A stretch of DNA of 64,000 bases from Strongyloides papillosus (Eukaryota > Nematoda > Chromadorea > Rhabditida > Strongyloididae): contig SRSI01000004.1 in the NCBI GenBank assembly GCA_005656395.1, positions 1,364,001-1,428,000 on the forward strand. Direction: 5' to 3'. Below, piece after piece: positions 25,901 through 36,302 of this stretch. The number at the start of each line of letters is the position of its first letter. The first letter of the stretch is position 1. Below the pieces are notes generated by a model. That model saw only the letters and a list, made by a program, of their open reading frames with translations, was not told the origin of the DNA and searched no databases. The translations under genes were made by a program, and so were the position numbers.

Positions 25901-27967
25901 TTTACAATACAATAATTTATTTTTTTCATTTTATTTTAGTCGCTTGATACAAAGTCACGGGTGAGTACTGGAAAAAGTGATGGACAACAGATATTACCTT
26001 GTTTAAATGAATTATCACAAATGGATATTACAGAAAATGATAACTCTCCTAATGAAAAATATGCAAATACTATATCCAACGGTGATGATGCAGAAATTTT
26101 TGTTGATTCAGGTGATAATGATAGTGATCTTGATGTAACTGTTGAAATTCCATCACTTGAAAATATTTTAAGTACCGAAACAATTAGACATCTTAAACCA
26201 AAAGAAAGAAAAAGACAAGAGGTATTAAATGAATTTTTTTACACAGAAAAGACTCATCTTAGAAATTTAAAAGTCCTTTATAAAGTTTTCTACTGTCCTT
26301 TATTGACGAAAAAATGGTGTTCCTCATATGAAATAGAAATTTTATTTGGTCAACTTGAAGAATTACTCGATATACATAGAGAAATTGTAAAAAAGTTTGA
26401 AAATCGTATGGAAATATGGCGACAGAAACCAGATTATAATGGATTGTATGGTGATATAAGTGATTTGGTTCTTTCTATATTTAAAGGTTCTGATGGTGAA
26501 AGACTTAAATTAACAGCAGCAGAGTATTGTAAAAATCAGCAATATGCATTAAATTTTTTAAGAAAAAAACAAGCAAAAGGAAAAGAAGATTTATTAGCAA
26601 AATTTTTAATGATAGCAGAAAATAATAGTTTATGTAGAAAGTTGCAATTAAAAGATATGTTACCAATGGAAATGCAACGTCTTGTAAAATATCCTCTACT
26701 TCTAGAAGGTGTTGCAAAATATACCCCAGATCCATCTCCTGAATATGATGGTTTATTAAATGCAATAAATGCTGCTAAAAAAATTGTATCATATGTTAAT
26801 ACAGCCAAAGAGGCATCAGAGAATGAAAGAAAATTAATGGAAATAAATAGTAGAATTGATATTTCTTACAAGTCATCTCAAAATGAAATAATTAAGTCTT
26901 TTGATATAACCAAACATAAATTAATTCATGATGGTAGTTTACAATGGAAGATAGCAAAAAACAAGATTATTGATATGCATGTTGTTTTATTACATGGTTA
27001 CTTAATATGTTTAACAAAAAGTTCTGATGGTAACAAACTTTATTTAAAATCTCACGAACCATCAAAAGATGTCAGATTACACCCTATAATGTTTTTAAAT
27101 AATTTAATGATACGTGAGAAAGCTAATGATAAACGTGCATTTTTTGCATTGTATAAAACAAATGATTCTCAACAAATGTTTGATGTGCTTGCCCCTACTG
27201 TATCAGAACTTAAAACGTGGTTTAGATTTCTAGGCGAACAAATTGAAATTATACAAAAAGATAATCTTAATGACCCAACACTAAGATTAAACGATATTAA
27301 TAGTGATATTAAAAATCGTTTATTATTATCCACCAGTGATGAAATGAATAGTTCAGATTCAGATAAAGTTCAAGTGGTAACTCATCCCAGACTAGTAGAC
27401 GCAAATGAAATTATGATTCAACAACCAACAGTCTTTGAACATGCAGAACCTATTTTAACACCAGAAGAAAAACTTAAAAGAAATGATAGAATTATTATTG
27501 GAGCATTATGTGAAAAGCATCAAATTTTATGTTCATTAATAAGTTCTATATCAAAAGAGCAGTTAATTCAGTTGTCGGAACAACTTGCTGGTTTATCAGT
27601 TGTAGACTTAAAACAAAAAGATTCAAAAGAACTTGCATTATCAGCAATAGTTCATGGTAATCGTCTATTAGACTCTATCAATAAAGGAATGTCTGTTCGT
27701 CGTAGTAATGATAATGAATCAACCTATCAGATAGATGATTATGAAAAACATCTTCCCTCTGTTCCATGCTATAAATTAACAACAATTGCAGCTCCGCTTA
27801 TGAATCATCTTAAAGCTCTCCTTCAAACGATACAAGATCAACAAAATGAAATAGTTGAGTTAAAGAAACAATTGAATACAACAATTGGACATTTAGTTAT
27901 GAAAGGTCTGCCATTAGATGATACTCCACCCGCAGTGCCAAATACATTGCCCCCAGAGGATATATAA
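22961..27967 (+). CDS. rhgf-1: PDZ-RGSL-C1-DH-PH Rho guanine-nucleotide exchange factor (5' end not resolved)
   Basis: Activates Rho GTPases downstream of G12/13-type G proteins; RHGF-1 acts presynaptically in C. elegans. I place exons at 22961-23447, 23536-23616, 23672-23785, 24195-24479, 24542-25259, 25336-25883 and 25940-27967, about 1,420 residues. In order: a PDZ domain (VVIYADCNGYGITVTKT through VVLTLLSK); coiled coil; an RGS-like domain beginning SRPAHLAIFINYLLQCADP; a C1 zinc finger with GHPFILQPVNI, CYQC and HKFC around the 25259/25336 junction; then a serine-rich linker. The DH domain starts KRQEVLNEFFYTEKTHLRNLKVL and includes MQRLVKYPLLLEG, its catalytic helix. A PH domain follows (HDGSLQWKIAKNKIIDMHVVLL), then a C-terminal coiled coil. 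This domain order is that of PDZ-RhoGEF/LARG and RHGF-1. No in-frame ATG precedes the PDZ domain, so the N-terminal exon is missing from this model. It converges on the acyl-CoA synthetase, 194 bases apart. Confidence 0.9.
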
Positions 27968-28161
27968 ATTTGATATTTTAAACCATATGATAAAATGTAT
28001 ATAAAAAATGGCTTTTTCATTGATATATTGTTATCAAAAAAAATTTTTTTGCAAAGCTTCTATATTTAAAGTAGTATGAACAGTTAAAAATTAAAATAAA
28101 ATTTTATTTGATGAATTGTTGAAAATAAAAAAGATAGTTTTAAAAATATGAATTTTAAGAT

Positions 28162-29871
28162 TTATATTTTATTTCTAGATGATGCTTTTTCTCTTAGAAT
28201 TCTTCTTAATATCTTTCCAGCTGGTGATTTTGGTATTTCTTTAATAAATTCAATACCACCTTTTAAATGTTTATAATATGCTACTTTCTCTGCAACAAAA
28301 TCGTACACATCTTTTTCTTTTAAATTTTTATCACTACTAACAATATATGCTTTTGGTAATTCACCAGCCTCCTCATCTGATACACCAATAACAGCACAAT
28401 CATCAATTTTTGGATGTGATAAAAGTATATCTTCTAACTCAGCTGGTGCAACTTGAAGTCCTTTTACCTTAATCAATTCTTTTATTCTATCAACAATAAA
28501 TAAATTGTTGAATTTGTCGACAAAACCAATATCCCCTGTTCTAAGCCATCCATCGCGATTAATCATCTCATCAGTTTCATGCTGTTTTTTATAGTAACCT
28601 AACATAACTGTTGGTCCACGTAGCCATATTTCACCTTTACCACCAATATCTTGCTCTTTTCCTGTTTCTGGATCAACAATCTTCATTTCATAATTTGGAG
28701 CTAATCTTCCTGCTGCAGATGTATTAGCATTACTGTCTAAAAATGGGAAATGTGATCCCATTCCTACTTCAGTCATTCCATATCCTTGGAATATATACTT
28801 AACATTAACATATTTCTTTTTAACTTCGTCAATTAAATCTTTACCACATGGTGCAGCGCCTGTCATAATAAATCGTACACTGGAAAGATCATATTTTTGT
28901 GCAATAGGGTGTTTTGCCAAAAATACAAGTATTGGTGGAACAAGAAGAAGAACCTTAACTTTATATTTTTCAATCATACTACAAAATATATCTGGATCAA
29001 AATTTTTCATTATAATACCAGTACTACCTCTTAATATACTATTAATTAATAATCCAAAACCATAAATATGATAAAAAGGTAAAAATAATACAGTTGATTC
29101 TTCAATCCATGATTGAAAAAAACTCGATAAGTATGGTAGAACGGTTGTTTCAAAATGTGATTCTACTGCATTCATCATTGTTCCAAAATTTTTATGAGAT
29201 AACATCACTCCTTTAGGAATGCCTGTCGTTCCAGAGGAATATGGTAAAATTAATATATCTTTGACAGGATCAATCAATACTTCGGAATTATTAAAATGTG
29301 GTATTTCAGAAATAATTTCACTAAAATTAAATACTCCAAATGGTAATGAATTATTTGTTGTTTTTGGGTTATTTAAAACAACTACCATTCTTAACTTAGG
29401 GCAATTTTTAATAATTTTTAAGAGTTTAGAGTAGGCGATAGGTGAACAAAATACAATTTTTGAGTCAGAATCAATAAGTTGAGTTTCCATTTCATGCTCA
29501 TTAAAAACATAACTCATTCCTGATAATGTAACACCTCTTATGGAACATCCAATAAATATTGGTGCTACTTCCCAAGTATTGTGTGTAACAAAAGTTGCAA
29601 TATCCGGTTTTTGAAAACCATGTTTTTTTAAAAATGCAGCTACAGAATAACTATTTAAGAAAATTTGTTTATATGTAATTTTGATTGATTCATCTTCTGC
29701 AGAGACCTTAAAAATAATAACATTTTTAATTAGCCAAGACATTTCACTATAACTTACTAAACATGGTTTATCACCCAAAAGTTTATGATAATCCCAAATT
29801 TTTTCTAATATAGTTTCATGAATAGGCCTATCGGCTACTTTGACAGACTTTAAAGTAGATTTAAAAATCAT
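28162..29871 (-). CDS. acyl-CoA synthetase, 4-coumarate-CoA-ligase-like (552 or 569 aa)
   Basis: Adenylate-forming enzyme that activates a carboxylic acid, probably a fatty acid, with ATP and joins it to CoA. The frame is a single ORF with canonical motifs: phosphate loop YSSGTTGIPKGVMLSHKN (about residues 211-228), YGMTEVG (364-370), GWLRTGDIGF (441-450), the hinge DRIKELIKVKGLQVAPAELE, and the catalytic lysine in PKSPAGKILRR near the end. The C-terminus SSRNKI is not a clear PTS1 signal. A 51-base stretch at 29757-29707 looks like an in-frame intron (GTAAGT ... TTTTTAAG). It would remove 17 residues between KPCL and VSAEDESIKITYKQI and restore the family spacing (see findings). The physiological substrate cannot be told from sequence; nematodes have many acs paralogues. 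Confidence 0.9.
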   Translation of the reverse strand: MIFKSTLKSVKVADRPIHETILEKIWDYHKLLGDKPCLVSYSEMSWLIKNVIIFKVSAEDESIKITYKQIFLNSYSVAAFLKKHGFQKPDIATFVTHNTWEVAPIFIGCSIRGVTLSGMSYVFNEHEMETQLIDSDSKIVFCSPIAYSKLLKIIKNCPKLRMVVVLNNPKTTNNSLPFGVFNFSEIISEIPHFNNSEVLIDPVKDILILPYSSGTTGIPKGVMLSHKNFGTMMNAVESHFETTVLPYLSSFFQSWIEESTVLFLPFYHIYGFGLLINSILRGSTGIIMKNFDPDIFCSMIEKYKVKVLLLVPPILVFLAKHPIAQKYDLSSVRFIMTGAAPCGKDLIDEVKKKYVNVKYIFQGYGMTEVGMGSHFPFLDSNANTSAAGRLAPNYEMKIVDPETGKEQDIGGKGEIWLRGPTVMLGYYKKQHETDEMINRDGWLRTGDIGFVDKFNNLFIVDRIKELIKVKGLQVAPAELEDILLSHPKIDDCAVIGVSDEEAGELPKAYIVSSDKNLKEKDVYDFVAEKVAYYKHLKGGIEFIKEIPKSPAGKILRRILREKASSRNKI

Positions 29872-30499
29872 TTTTATCGCTAAAAAAGCAAATTATATTA
29901 TTTGTATTAATGGAATGCAATTAATTAATATACATAAAATGGAAGAATATATTTTGATATAATGTTTTGATAGTTTTATTTTACCATTCTTTTATAACCT
30001 TTTATCAAACATGTAGGCATGTACATTTGATTATAAAATTTTATTCTTGATAAAATTGATTATCTTGCTACAGACTATAACTTTATTCAATACATGATTT
30101 CTTTTGTTATAAACTTATGACATTAATTAAATAGTTTTATACCTGCCTTTTCTTCATTCGTTTTATAAACAAATTTCTTACTTTTTTATGTATGATATTT
30201 TATCATAAATAAATTTTGTTATCAATATATTAAAATTTGTTTTTTGATAAATTCTAATAACTATTGTAACTATATGAATAATTTGTACGTATATAGATTT
30301 TATATTCGTTCTATAACAACTTTAAAAATATTAATTAAAATTTTAGTAAAAAGGTAATTGTTTCAAAAATAAATTTTGAAAAATATGGTGATCAAATTCA
30401 ATTAACCATTGAGATCATTTTAACTACATGTGAATGCTTAAAATGGTATTTTTAGTTTGTAAATCATTAAATTATTTTTTTAGAAAGGGTATGTTTATA
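29872..30499. other. intergenic region between acyl-CoA synthetase and transposon nest
   Basis: AT-rich and without ORFs. It should contain the promoter of the minus-strand synthetase. It ends at the TA dinucleotide (30498-30499) that borders the first transposon. Confidence 0.5.
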
Positions 30500-31230
30500 C
30501 AGGGTGTCTCAAAAGTAACTCCGCAGTTGCGAATGCTTATAACTTTTCTCCTATGTGAAATAAAAGCGTGAAATTTTGTGGGTTTGTAGATAAGCGAAGT
30601 AATATTTTTAATTTTTTTTCCTATTAAAAAATTATAGTTCCATCAGTATTTATGGCCCCTTGACAAAAAACTTTTTTTTTGCTCTATTTGTGCATGTAAC
30701 GTTTTTTAATGAAGAGATAAAAACACAATGATCTACACTTTTTGTTAAATCTAGATGTAAAATTACATGAGAAATCGAATGAGCATAGTAAGAACATGCA
30801 CTTTTTCAATTTTTGTACTTAGAAATAAAAAAAACTAAAAGAAAATTCCAAAAGACAATAGAGACGTAAATTTGTAATGCTGGAAGTATGCCCATTCGTT
30901 TTTTCATAAAGAATTATCCTTAGAACTATATTTATTTTTAATAAAATCTATTTATCGCAAACTTTTAAAAATCAATTTCTCAGACTTTGACTCGTTGCAG
31001 CTCCTGTTTCTCAGAGTTTCAGGCCGAATAAATTTGCCAACTAACATTTTTTTAGCTACTCTTTTTATTAATCAAATAAAAATGAAGGATAAAATTTTTG
31101 GTTGTATCTTCATTGTCTGATTGACTCACAAAACGGAATTGAAGTATATTACATTATTTATGTGCATTTCATGTTATTTTACATAATCACTATCATATAA
31201 AAGCGTTTTTATGCATTTTTCAAAAATATC

Positions 31231-31234
31231 GTAT
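31231..31234. repeat. target-site duplication GTAT, left copy
   Basis: GTAT directly precedes the left LTR; the same four bases directly follow the right LTR at 36581-36584. A 4-bp duplication is typical of gypsy-clade integrase. Confidence 0.85.
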
Positions 31235-31517
31235 AGTAAGAAAGAGAAGGTAAAAGTCCAAAGATTAAAGTCTAGATAAGTTTTTATATATAAATAAGAG
31301 TTTTTTATATTTTACCATTCATCCCTTTATTCATTTATTGTAATAATCATCTTATATATTGTAGACCGTAAGTCACTATTTTTTATATGTAATGTTTTTA
31401 TTATTAATGTAGGTGGCCACGGTGTTGTATTTTATATTGTTATTATTACTGTATCCTTTCTTAAGATTCCAATAAAAGTTTATAAGATTAGTATAGTCAT
31501 CACTTATAAAATTTACT
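31235..31517 (+). repeat. left LTR (283 bp)
   Basis: Begins AGTAAGAAAGAGAAGG and ends AAAATTTACT; it matches 36298-36580 base for base as far as I can compare. It should contain the element's promoter and polyadenylation signal: TATATATAAATAAGAG lies about 50 bases in, and CCAATAAAAG lies about 50 bases before the right end. Confidence 0.92.
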
Positions 31518-31532
31518 GGTTTAAGTTAGACT
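31517..31532 (+). other. candidate tRNA primer-binding site
   Basis: TGGTTTAAGTTAGAC overlaps the last base of the left LTR. A TGG at the LTR edge is the usual complement of a tRNA CCA end. I cannot name the tRNA without a search. Confidence 0.5.
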
Positions 31533-31601
31533 TTACTTCTCTACAACTCTTTTACCTTTGGAACTGTTAAAAATCATCTTACTCTGCAATTATCGATAAT
31601 C

Positions 31602-34600
31602 ATGGTTGTAACAAGAACTGGCCCACCGACAACTCAAAAGGATGGACAGATCATCGATAATCATGTTCAACCAACTAATACTGATGATATGCATCAAATA
31701 GTAAGACTGTTAACAGAGCAAAAAGAAACGATGTCAACATTGATGACTTCGATATCGAATATCGAAAGTAGATTACAACAAGTTGAAATTAAACAAAATC
31801 AAATACGCGAATACCCCACAACTCCAGAAGGTGGAAGAACGTTAAACGATCCTGCAGCAGAAGACCATAAAAATGGTAGAAACAAAAATAAAAACAAAAA
31901 AAACAACCGTCAACCGATTAAGTCACCAAAGATTAATCAGGAAGACGATGACAATGATGGAAATTATCATAATATTTCTCAGTTGAGCTCTCAGATAGAA
32001 GCTTTATCTATCAACTCTTCAACTGGAAATAAGAGACCTCCAAATATATCATTGGAAAAATTTAATGGAAAAATTAGTTTTCAAATATGGTTGAAAAAGT
32101 TTATGGCATATTGTAAGATTAACTCAATTGATTCTGATATGAAACATGAAGTTTTATTATTGATGTTAGAAGATGAACCTGCTTCTGATGCTAATAGAAT
32201 AGAATTGTATGACTTCCATACATTATCTTCTTTCTTGTGTAACAAGTATAAAGGACAATATTCTATAGCCAGTGCTTTTCATGAACTCGAAATTATTACT
32301 TCACGTCCGGTTAGAAAACCAGAAGAGTTAGATGCAACGTGTAAGAAAATAAGTGACATTATAGAAATATTAGAAGAATCTAAACCCACTGATTATATTT
32401 TACAACGTAAAATTGAAGCCTTATCAAAAGTACTTCCTTTGGAACTTAGATCAAAGATTCTATTAACTGCTTCAATATTTCCAAGTTTTGATGTTGCCAT
32501 TTCTTCTACCAAACGTGCTTGGGCCTTAGACTATCGTGCCGATATTGAAAGAAGTAAAGGTAACACTTTATCTAAGAATAAAAAGAAAAAGAAGTATTGC
32601 TCTAATTGCAATACCAACACTCATAACACTGATATGTGTAGACTTAAAGATAAGAATAAGCATAGAAAAGAAAAAATAAACAAAGTTGATGATGAAGAAA
32701 GTTCAATGGATTCATTATCATCCTCTTCCTCATCTGAAGATGAAGAAAGTGTTTATAAAATATCTGAAAGTATTGAGAAAAATTTGGAAAGTATCTCCAA
32801 CAAAGGACTCATAGGAACTCATGTAACTGTAAATGGTCATTCTTGTGTAGCTATGGTAGATCCTGGATCTACATGTACTATCATTGACAAAGAATTTGCA
32901 AGAAAAATTAAAATTCCTATAAGATCTGAAAATGGTAAGCAAGTAGAAGTTTTATCTAATACTGCAACCGTTTATAAAATAAAAGATACAATTACAATAA
33001 ATGTACTAGGTTATGATATAAAGTTAAATAGTAGAATTTATATTAGTAATACAAACTTTTATAACTCCAGTTACCAAGTAATTCTTGGAAACAATATTTT
33101 AAAGAAAGTCGATGGAAAGATTAATACCAAGAAAGGTACATTCACTTTGAATAAGCCTAAAGTCATTCATGATGAAATGAATAATTATAATTTAGATCAC
33201 GATGAGATAAATTTCGTATTTGAAAAAGCAAATGGTGATAACAAATTAGAAGAAAAATTAAGACAACAATTACAGATTGATTTTAAAGATGTAATTGCAC
33301 AACATGATTTTGATGTTGGCAAAGGCCAAGTGCAAACTCCTTTGCAAGAATATTATGAAGAACGTGAACCATTAAAAATACGTTATTATCCAGTACCTTT
33401 GAATGATCGTGTAGAATTAGATAAAATCACTGATATGTATCTGAAACATGATATAATTGAAAAATGCGATTCAACTCACATTGCACCAGTTATGATATTA
33501 AATAAACCATCGGAGGATCCAAGCATCCAACGTAAAAGATTTGTTTTAGATGTTAGAGAATCCAATAGTGTAACAAAATATGTCAATTATGAGCCTCCAA
33601 CATTACAAATGATATTGAATTCAATAAGAAAGTATCAATTTGCTAGTAGTATAGATTTATGCTCTGGATTTCTACAATTAAGCATTCCAGAAGAAATACG
33701 TGATAGATATGCTTTTAAGACTTCAAAAGGCATTTTTAGATTTAAACGTCTTGTCCAAGGAGCTCGTAATAGCCCAGGTATTTTTCAACGTACCATGGAG
33801 AGTATATTTGCACCATTGAAAGATAATATGTTGATTTATCAAGACGACTTGTTAGTAATTAGTGATGGAAATGAAGCTCAGCATAAAGAGTTATTATATC
33901 AATTCTTTTCCATAGCTAGACAACATGGATTGAAAATTAACTTCAATAAAAGCAAATTCTTTAAAAAGATTGTATCATTTTTAGGATGGGACATCTCACC
34001 AACAGGTGTTACACCATCATTGAAATCAGTAGAAAGTATCATGAAATTGAAGTTACCAGTTGATAAGAAACAACTTTACCAACGTTTGCAGAAATTTAGT
34101 TATCATAGATTAGCTATCAAAGACTATGCAAAGTTGTCTTCAAAGTTGTATGAAATGACATCAGGTCGTAACTGTAAAATTGAATTAACAGGTGAAAATC
34201 TAAAGAATTATCTTACCATTGTAGAAACTTTATATAAACAACCGTTATTGTATCATGCAAATCCATCAAAACCATATATACTTACTTGTGATGCATCTGC
34301 TACAGCAGTAGGAGCAACTCTTTCACAATTAGATGACTCTCAAATAGAGAGACCAATTTCATTCTTTTCATGTAAGCTTCCCCACGTAAAGAAACCACGA
34401 AGTGCCACATACAATGAATTGTATGCCATAAAGCGTGCGTTACAATTTAACAAATATTTACTGACGGGTGCACATATTAAAATTCGTTCAGATCATCGCC
34501 CATTAGAAAAATTAGTACAGAATACACAGGAAAAACGATTTTATGATTTAGTTGAATGTATCAATTCTTACAATTGCAGTATCGAGTATATTGAAGGTGT

Positions 34601-36302
34601 AAAGAATAGTTCAGCAGATTGTCTTTCCCGTTTACCACATTCTGATGTTTCAAGTGAGAGTGATGCAGAAAAAGAAGAAGTTAATATCCTTCTCCGTAAA
34701 AAGACGAAAAAGAACTATAATGAAGTTAAAGTTATGAAAAATATTTTCAACCCTACAACCACAGATACGTTAAAAGATGGAAATAAAATTAATGACGATA
34801 AAAAGATTTCATCATTAAAGAATAATCTTAATGACGACAAAACTATTTCATCATTAAAGAATAATGTTATATCATTGGAAAAACGTGGCCCTGGTAGACC
34901 AAGAAAAAAGGTAATGAAAGATGACGCTAAACAGTCAATTAATGATGCCTTAAAAGATAATGAGGATATAAATACACCTCAAATTGCAAATGAACATTCA
35001 TTTTTGTCTAACAAAGATCATAGTTCATGTATTAACAATACTACATTATTCCACACTATCTTACCTAACAATTTTAACATTAGAGATAAACAACAATTGG
35101 ATCTTGAAATAATTGCTGCAATGAAATCTAAAATTTATGATAATAAACCAATTCAAGTGATTAATGGAATTGTACACGTCCAAGTTCCATCCAAAGAAGG
35201 AGGAAATGATTTATTACCAATTATTCCTAGTGATCCTGAGACATGTCAATTAGTATTCAACATTTGTCATACACAGTCAGGTCATTTTGGTTTGGAAAAA
35301 TCATTAGAATTTTTAAAGACTTATGGATACCTTAAAAAGAGTAGAAAAATTTTTGAACAATTTTATAAAGAATGTATAACATGTGCAGAAGTTAATAGTC
35401 CTCTTCAAAAACATTGTGAAATGAAAACTGTACAATATAGTAGACCTTTTGAAAATTTGGCTGTTGATATATGTGGTCCAATACAACCAGCTAGTCAAAG
35501 AGGCAACAAATTCATCATCATATTTATTGATTCAATGACTAGATTTACTATGGCCTATCCAATTAAAAAATATGATTATGAACATGTTATAGAATGTCTA
35601 CAAGATCTTGTATTTACCCATGGAGCACCAGTTTCTATCAGATGCGACAACGCACCTAATTTCAAATCTCACTCATGGAAAGATGCTCTTGATGTTGTCA
35701 ATATCAACCTACAACATTCTACTGAATATCATAGTAGAGGAAATTCCTTAGCCGAGAGAGCCTTACGAAATCTCCAGGATGGATTGAAAAAGTTGATCAA
35801 AGAAGACGTTTTAAATTGGGACAAGTATGTAAAACCGTTGTGCTATTTTTACAACATCAATATTTGCAAATCTACAAATACATCTCCATATTTCCTTCAT
35901 TATTTAAGACAGCCGTATACAGATCTGAATAAGTTACTTCAAACAGATGTCAAATATAAAGTAGATATCAATAGACCATTATCTGAAATTGTTCAGTATG
36001 CTAAGAAAGCCTACGAAACAGCAAATGCCGTCATCCTAAGAAGTTCTGAAGCCAGAAAAGCCCTTGTTAACCCTAAGTACATTCTGGAGCAAAGTCACTT
36101 TAAAGAAGGTGATAAAGTCTATGCTAAGCTTCCTGATTTTTCTAGAGGAAGAAAATTAGCTAAGAAATGGAAGGGACCATATACTATAGAAAAAATGGAG
36201 GATGCTGTTGCTTTTATAACTTTGGATAATTCACCTAAGAAAAAAATTAGAAAACTTCATATCGACAAACTCAAGAAGTTCCGTTCAAATAAGGAGGAGT
36301 AA
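31602..36302 (+). CDS. LTR-retrotransposon Gag-Pol polyprotein (1566 aa, single ORF)
   Basis: One uninterrupted frame carries, in order: Gag with a basic region; a CCHC zinc knuckle C-x2-C-x4-H-x4-C near residues 333-346; a Ser/Asp/Glu-rich stretch; an aspartic protease with VAMVDPGST (about 419); and reverse transcriptase with QGARNSPGIFQR and the catalytic YQDD (about 746). Then come RNase H (TCDASATAVGATLSQ, about 895), a linker with a GPGRPRKK AT-hook-like motif (about 1095-1103), and integrase. The integrase has HHCC (CHTQSGHFGLEKS ... CITC) and a DD35E triad (VDICGP, RCDNAPN, LAERAL), followed by GPY. The protease-RT-RNase H-integrase order is Ty3/gypsy. No frameshift separates gag from pol. 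The TAA stop is supplied by the right LTR itself. It functions in cytoplasmic particles that copy the element RNA and integrate the cDNA. Confidence 0.92.
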   Translation: MVVTRTGPPTTQKDGQIIDNHVQPTNTDDMHQIVRLLTEQKETMSTLMTSISNIESRLQQVEIKQNQIREYPTTPEGGRTLNDPAAEDHKNGRNKNKNKKNNRQPIKSPKINQEDDDNDGNYHNISQLSSQIEALSINSSTGNKRPPNISLEKFNGKISFQIWLKKFMAYCKINSIDSDMKHEVLLLMLEDEPASDANRIELYDFHTLSSFLCNKYKGQYSIASAFHELEIITSRPVRKPEELDATCKKISDIIEILEESKPTDYILQRKIEALSKVLPLELRSKILLTASIFPSFDVAISSTKRAWALDYRADIERSKGNTLSKNKKKKKYCSNCNTNTHNTDMCRLKDKNKHRKEKINKVDDEESSMDSLSSSSSSEDEESVYKISESIEKNLESISNKGLIGTHVTVNGHSCVAMVDPGSTCTIIDKEFARKIKIPIRSENGKQVEVLSNTATVYKIKDTITINVLGYDIKLNSRIYISNTNFYNSSYQVILGNNILKKVDGKINTKKGTFTLNKPKVIHDEMNNYNLDHDEINFVFEKANGDNKLEEKLRQQLQIDFKDVIAQHDFDVGKGQVQTPLQEYYEEREPLKIRYYPVPLNDRVELDKITDMYLKHDIIEKCDSTHIAPVMILNKPSEDPSIQRKRFVLDVRESNSVTKYVNYEPPTLQMILNSIRKYQFASSIDLCSGFLQLSIPEEIRDRYAFKTSKGIFRFKRLVQGARNSPGIFQRTMESIFAPLKDNMLIYQDDLLVISDGNEAQHKELLYQFFSIARQHGLKINFNKSKFFKKIVSFLGWDISPTGVTPSLKSVESIMKLKLPVDKKQLYQRLQKFSYHRLAIKDYAKLSSKLYEMTSGRNCKIELTGENLKNYLTIVETLYKQPLLYHANPSKPYILTCDASATAVGATLSQLDDSQIERPISFFSCKLPHVKKPRSATYNELYAIKRALQFNKYLLTGAHIKIRSDHRPLEKLVQNTQEKRFYDLVECINSYNCSIEYIEGVKNSSADCLSRLPHSDVSSESDAEKEEVNILLRKKTKKNYNEVKVMKNIFNPTTTDTLKDGNKINDDKKISSLKNNLNDDKTISSLKNNVISLEKRGPGRPRKKVMKDDAKQSINDALKDNEDINTPQIANEHSFLSNKDHSSCINNTTLFHTILPNNFNIRDKQQLDLEIIAAMKSKIYDNKPIQVINGIVHVQVPSKEGGNDLLPIIPSDPETCQLVFNICHTQSGHFGLEKSLEFLKTYGYLKKSRKIFEQFYKECITCAEVNSPLQKHCEMKTVQYSRPFENLAVDICGPIQPASQRGNKFIIIFIDSMTRFTMAYPIKKYDYEHVIECLQDLVFTHGAPVSIRCDNAPNFKSHSWKDALDVVNINLQHSTEYHSRGNSLAERALRNLQDGLKKLIKEDVLNWDKYVKPLCYFYNINICKSTNTSPYFLHYLRQPYTDLNKLLQTDVKYKVDINRPLSEIVQYAKKAYETANAVILRSSEARKALVNPKYILEQSHFKEGDKVYAKLPDFSRGRKLAKKWKGPYTIEKMEDAVAFITLDNSPKKKIRKLHIDKLKKFRSNKEE
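36288..36297 (+). other. polypurine tract before the right LTR
   Basis: The purine run AATAAGGAGG abuts the LTR start at 36298 and lies inside the last codons of gag-pol. It would prime plus-strand DNA synthesis. Confidence 0.6.
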
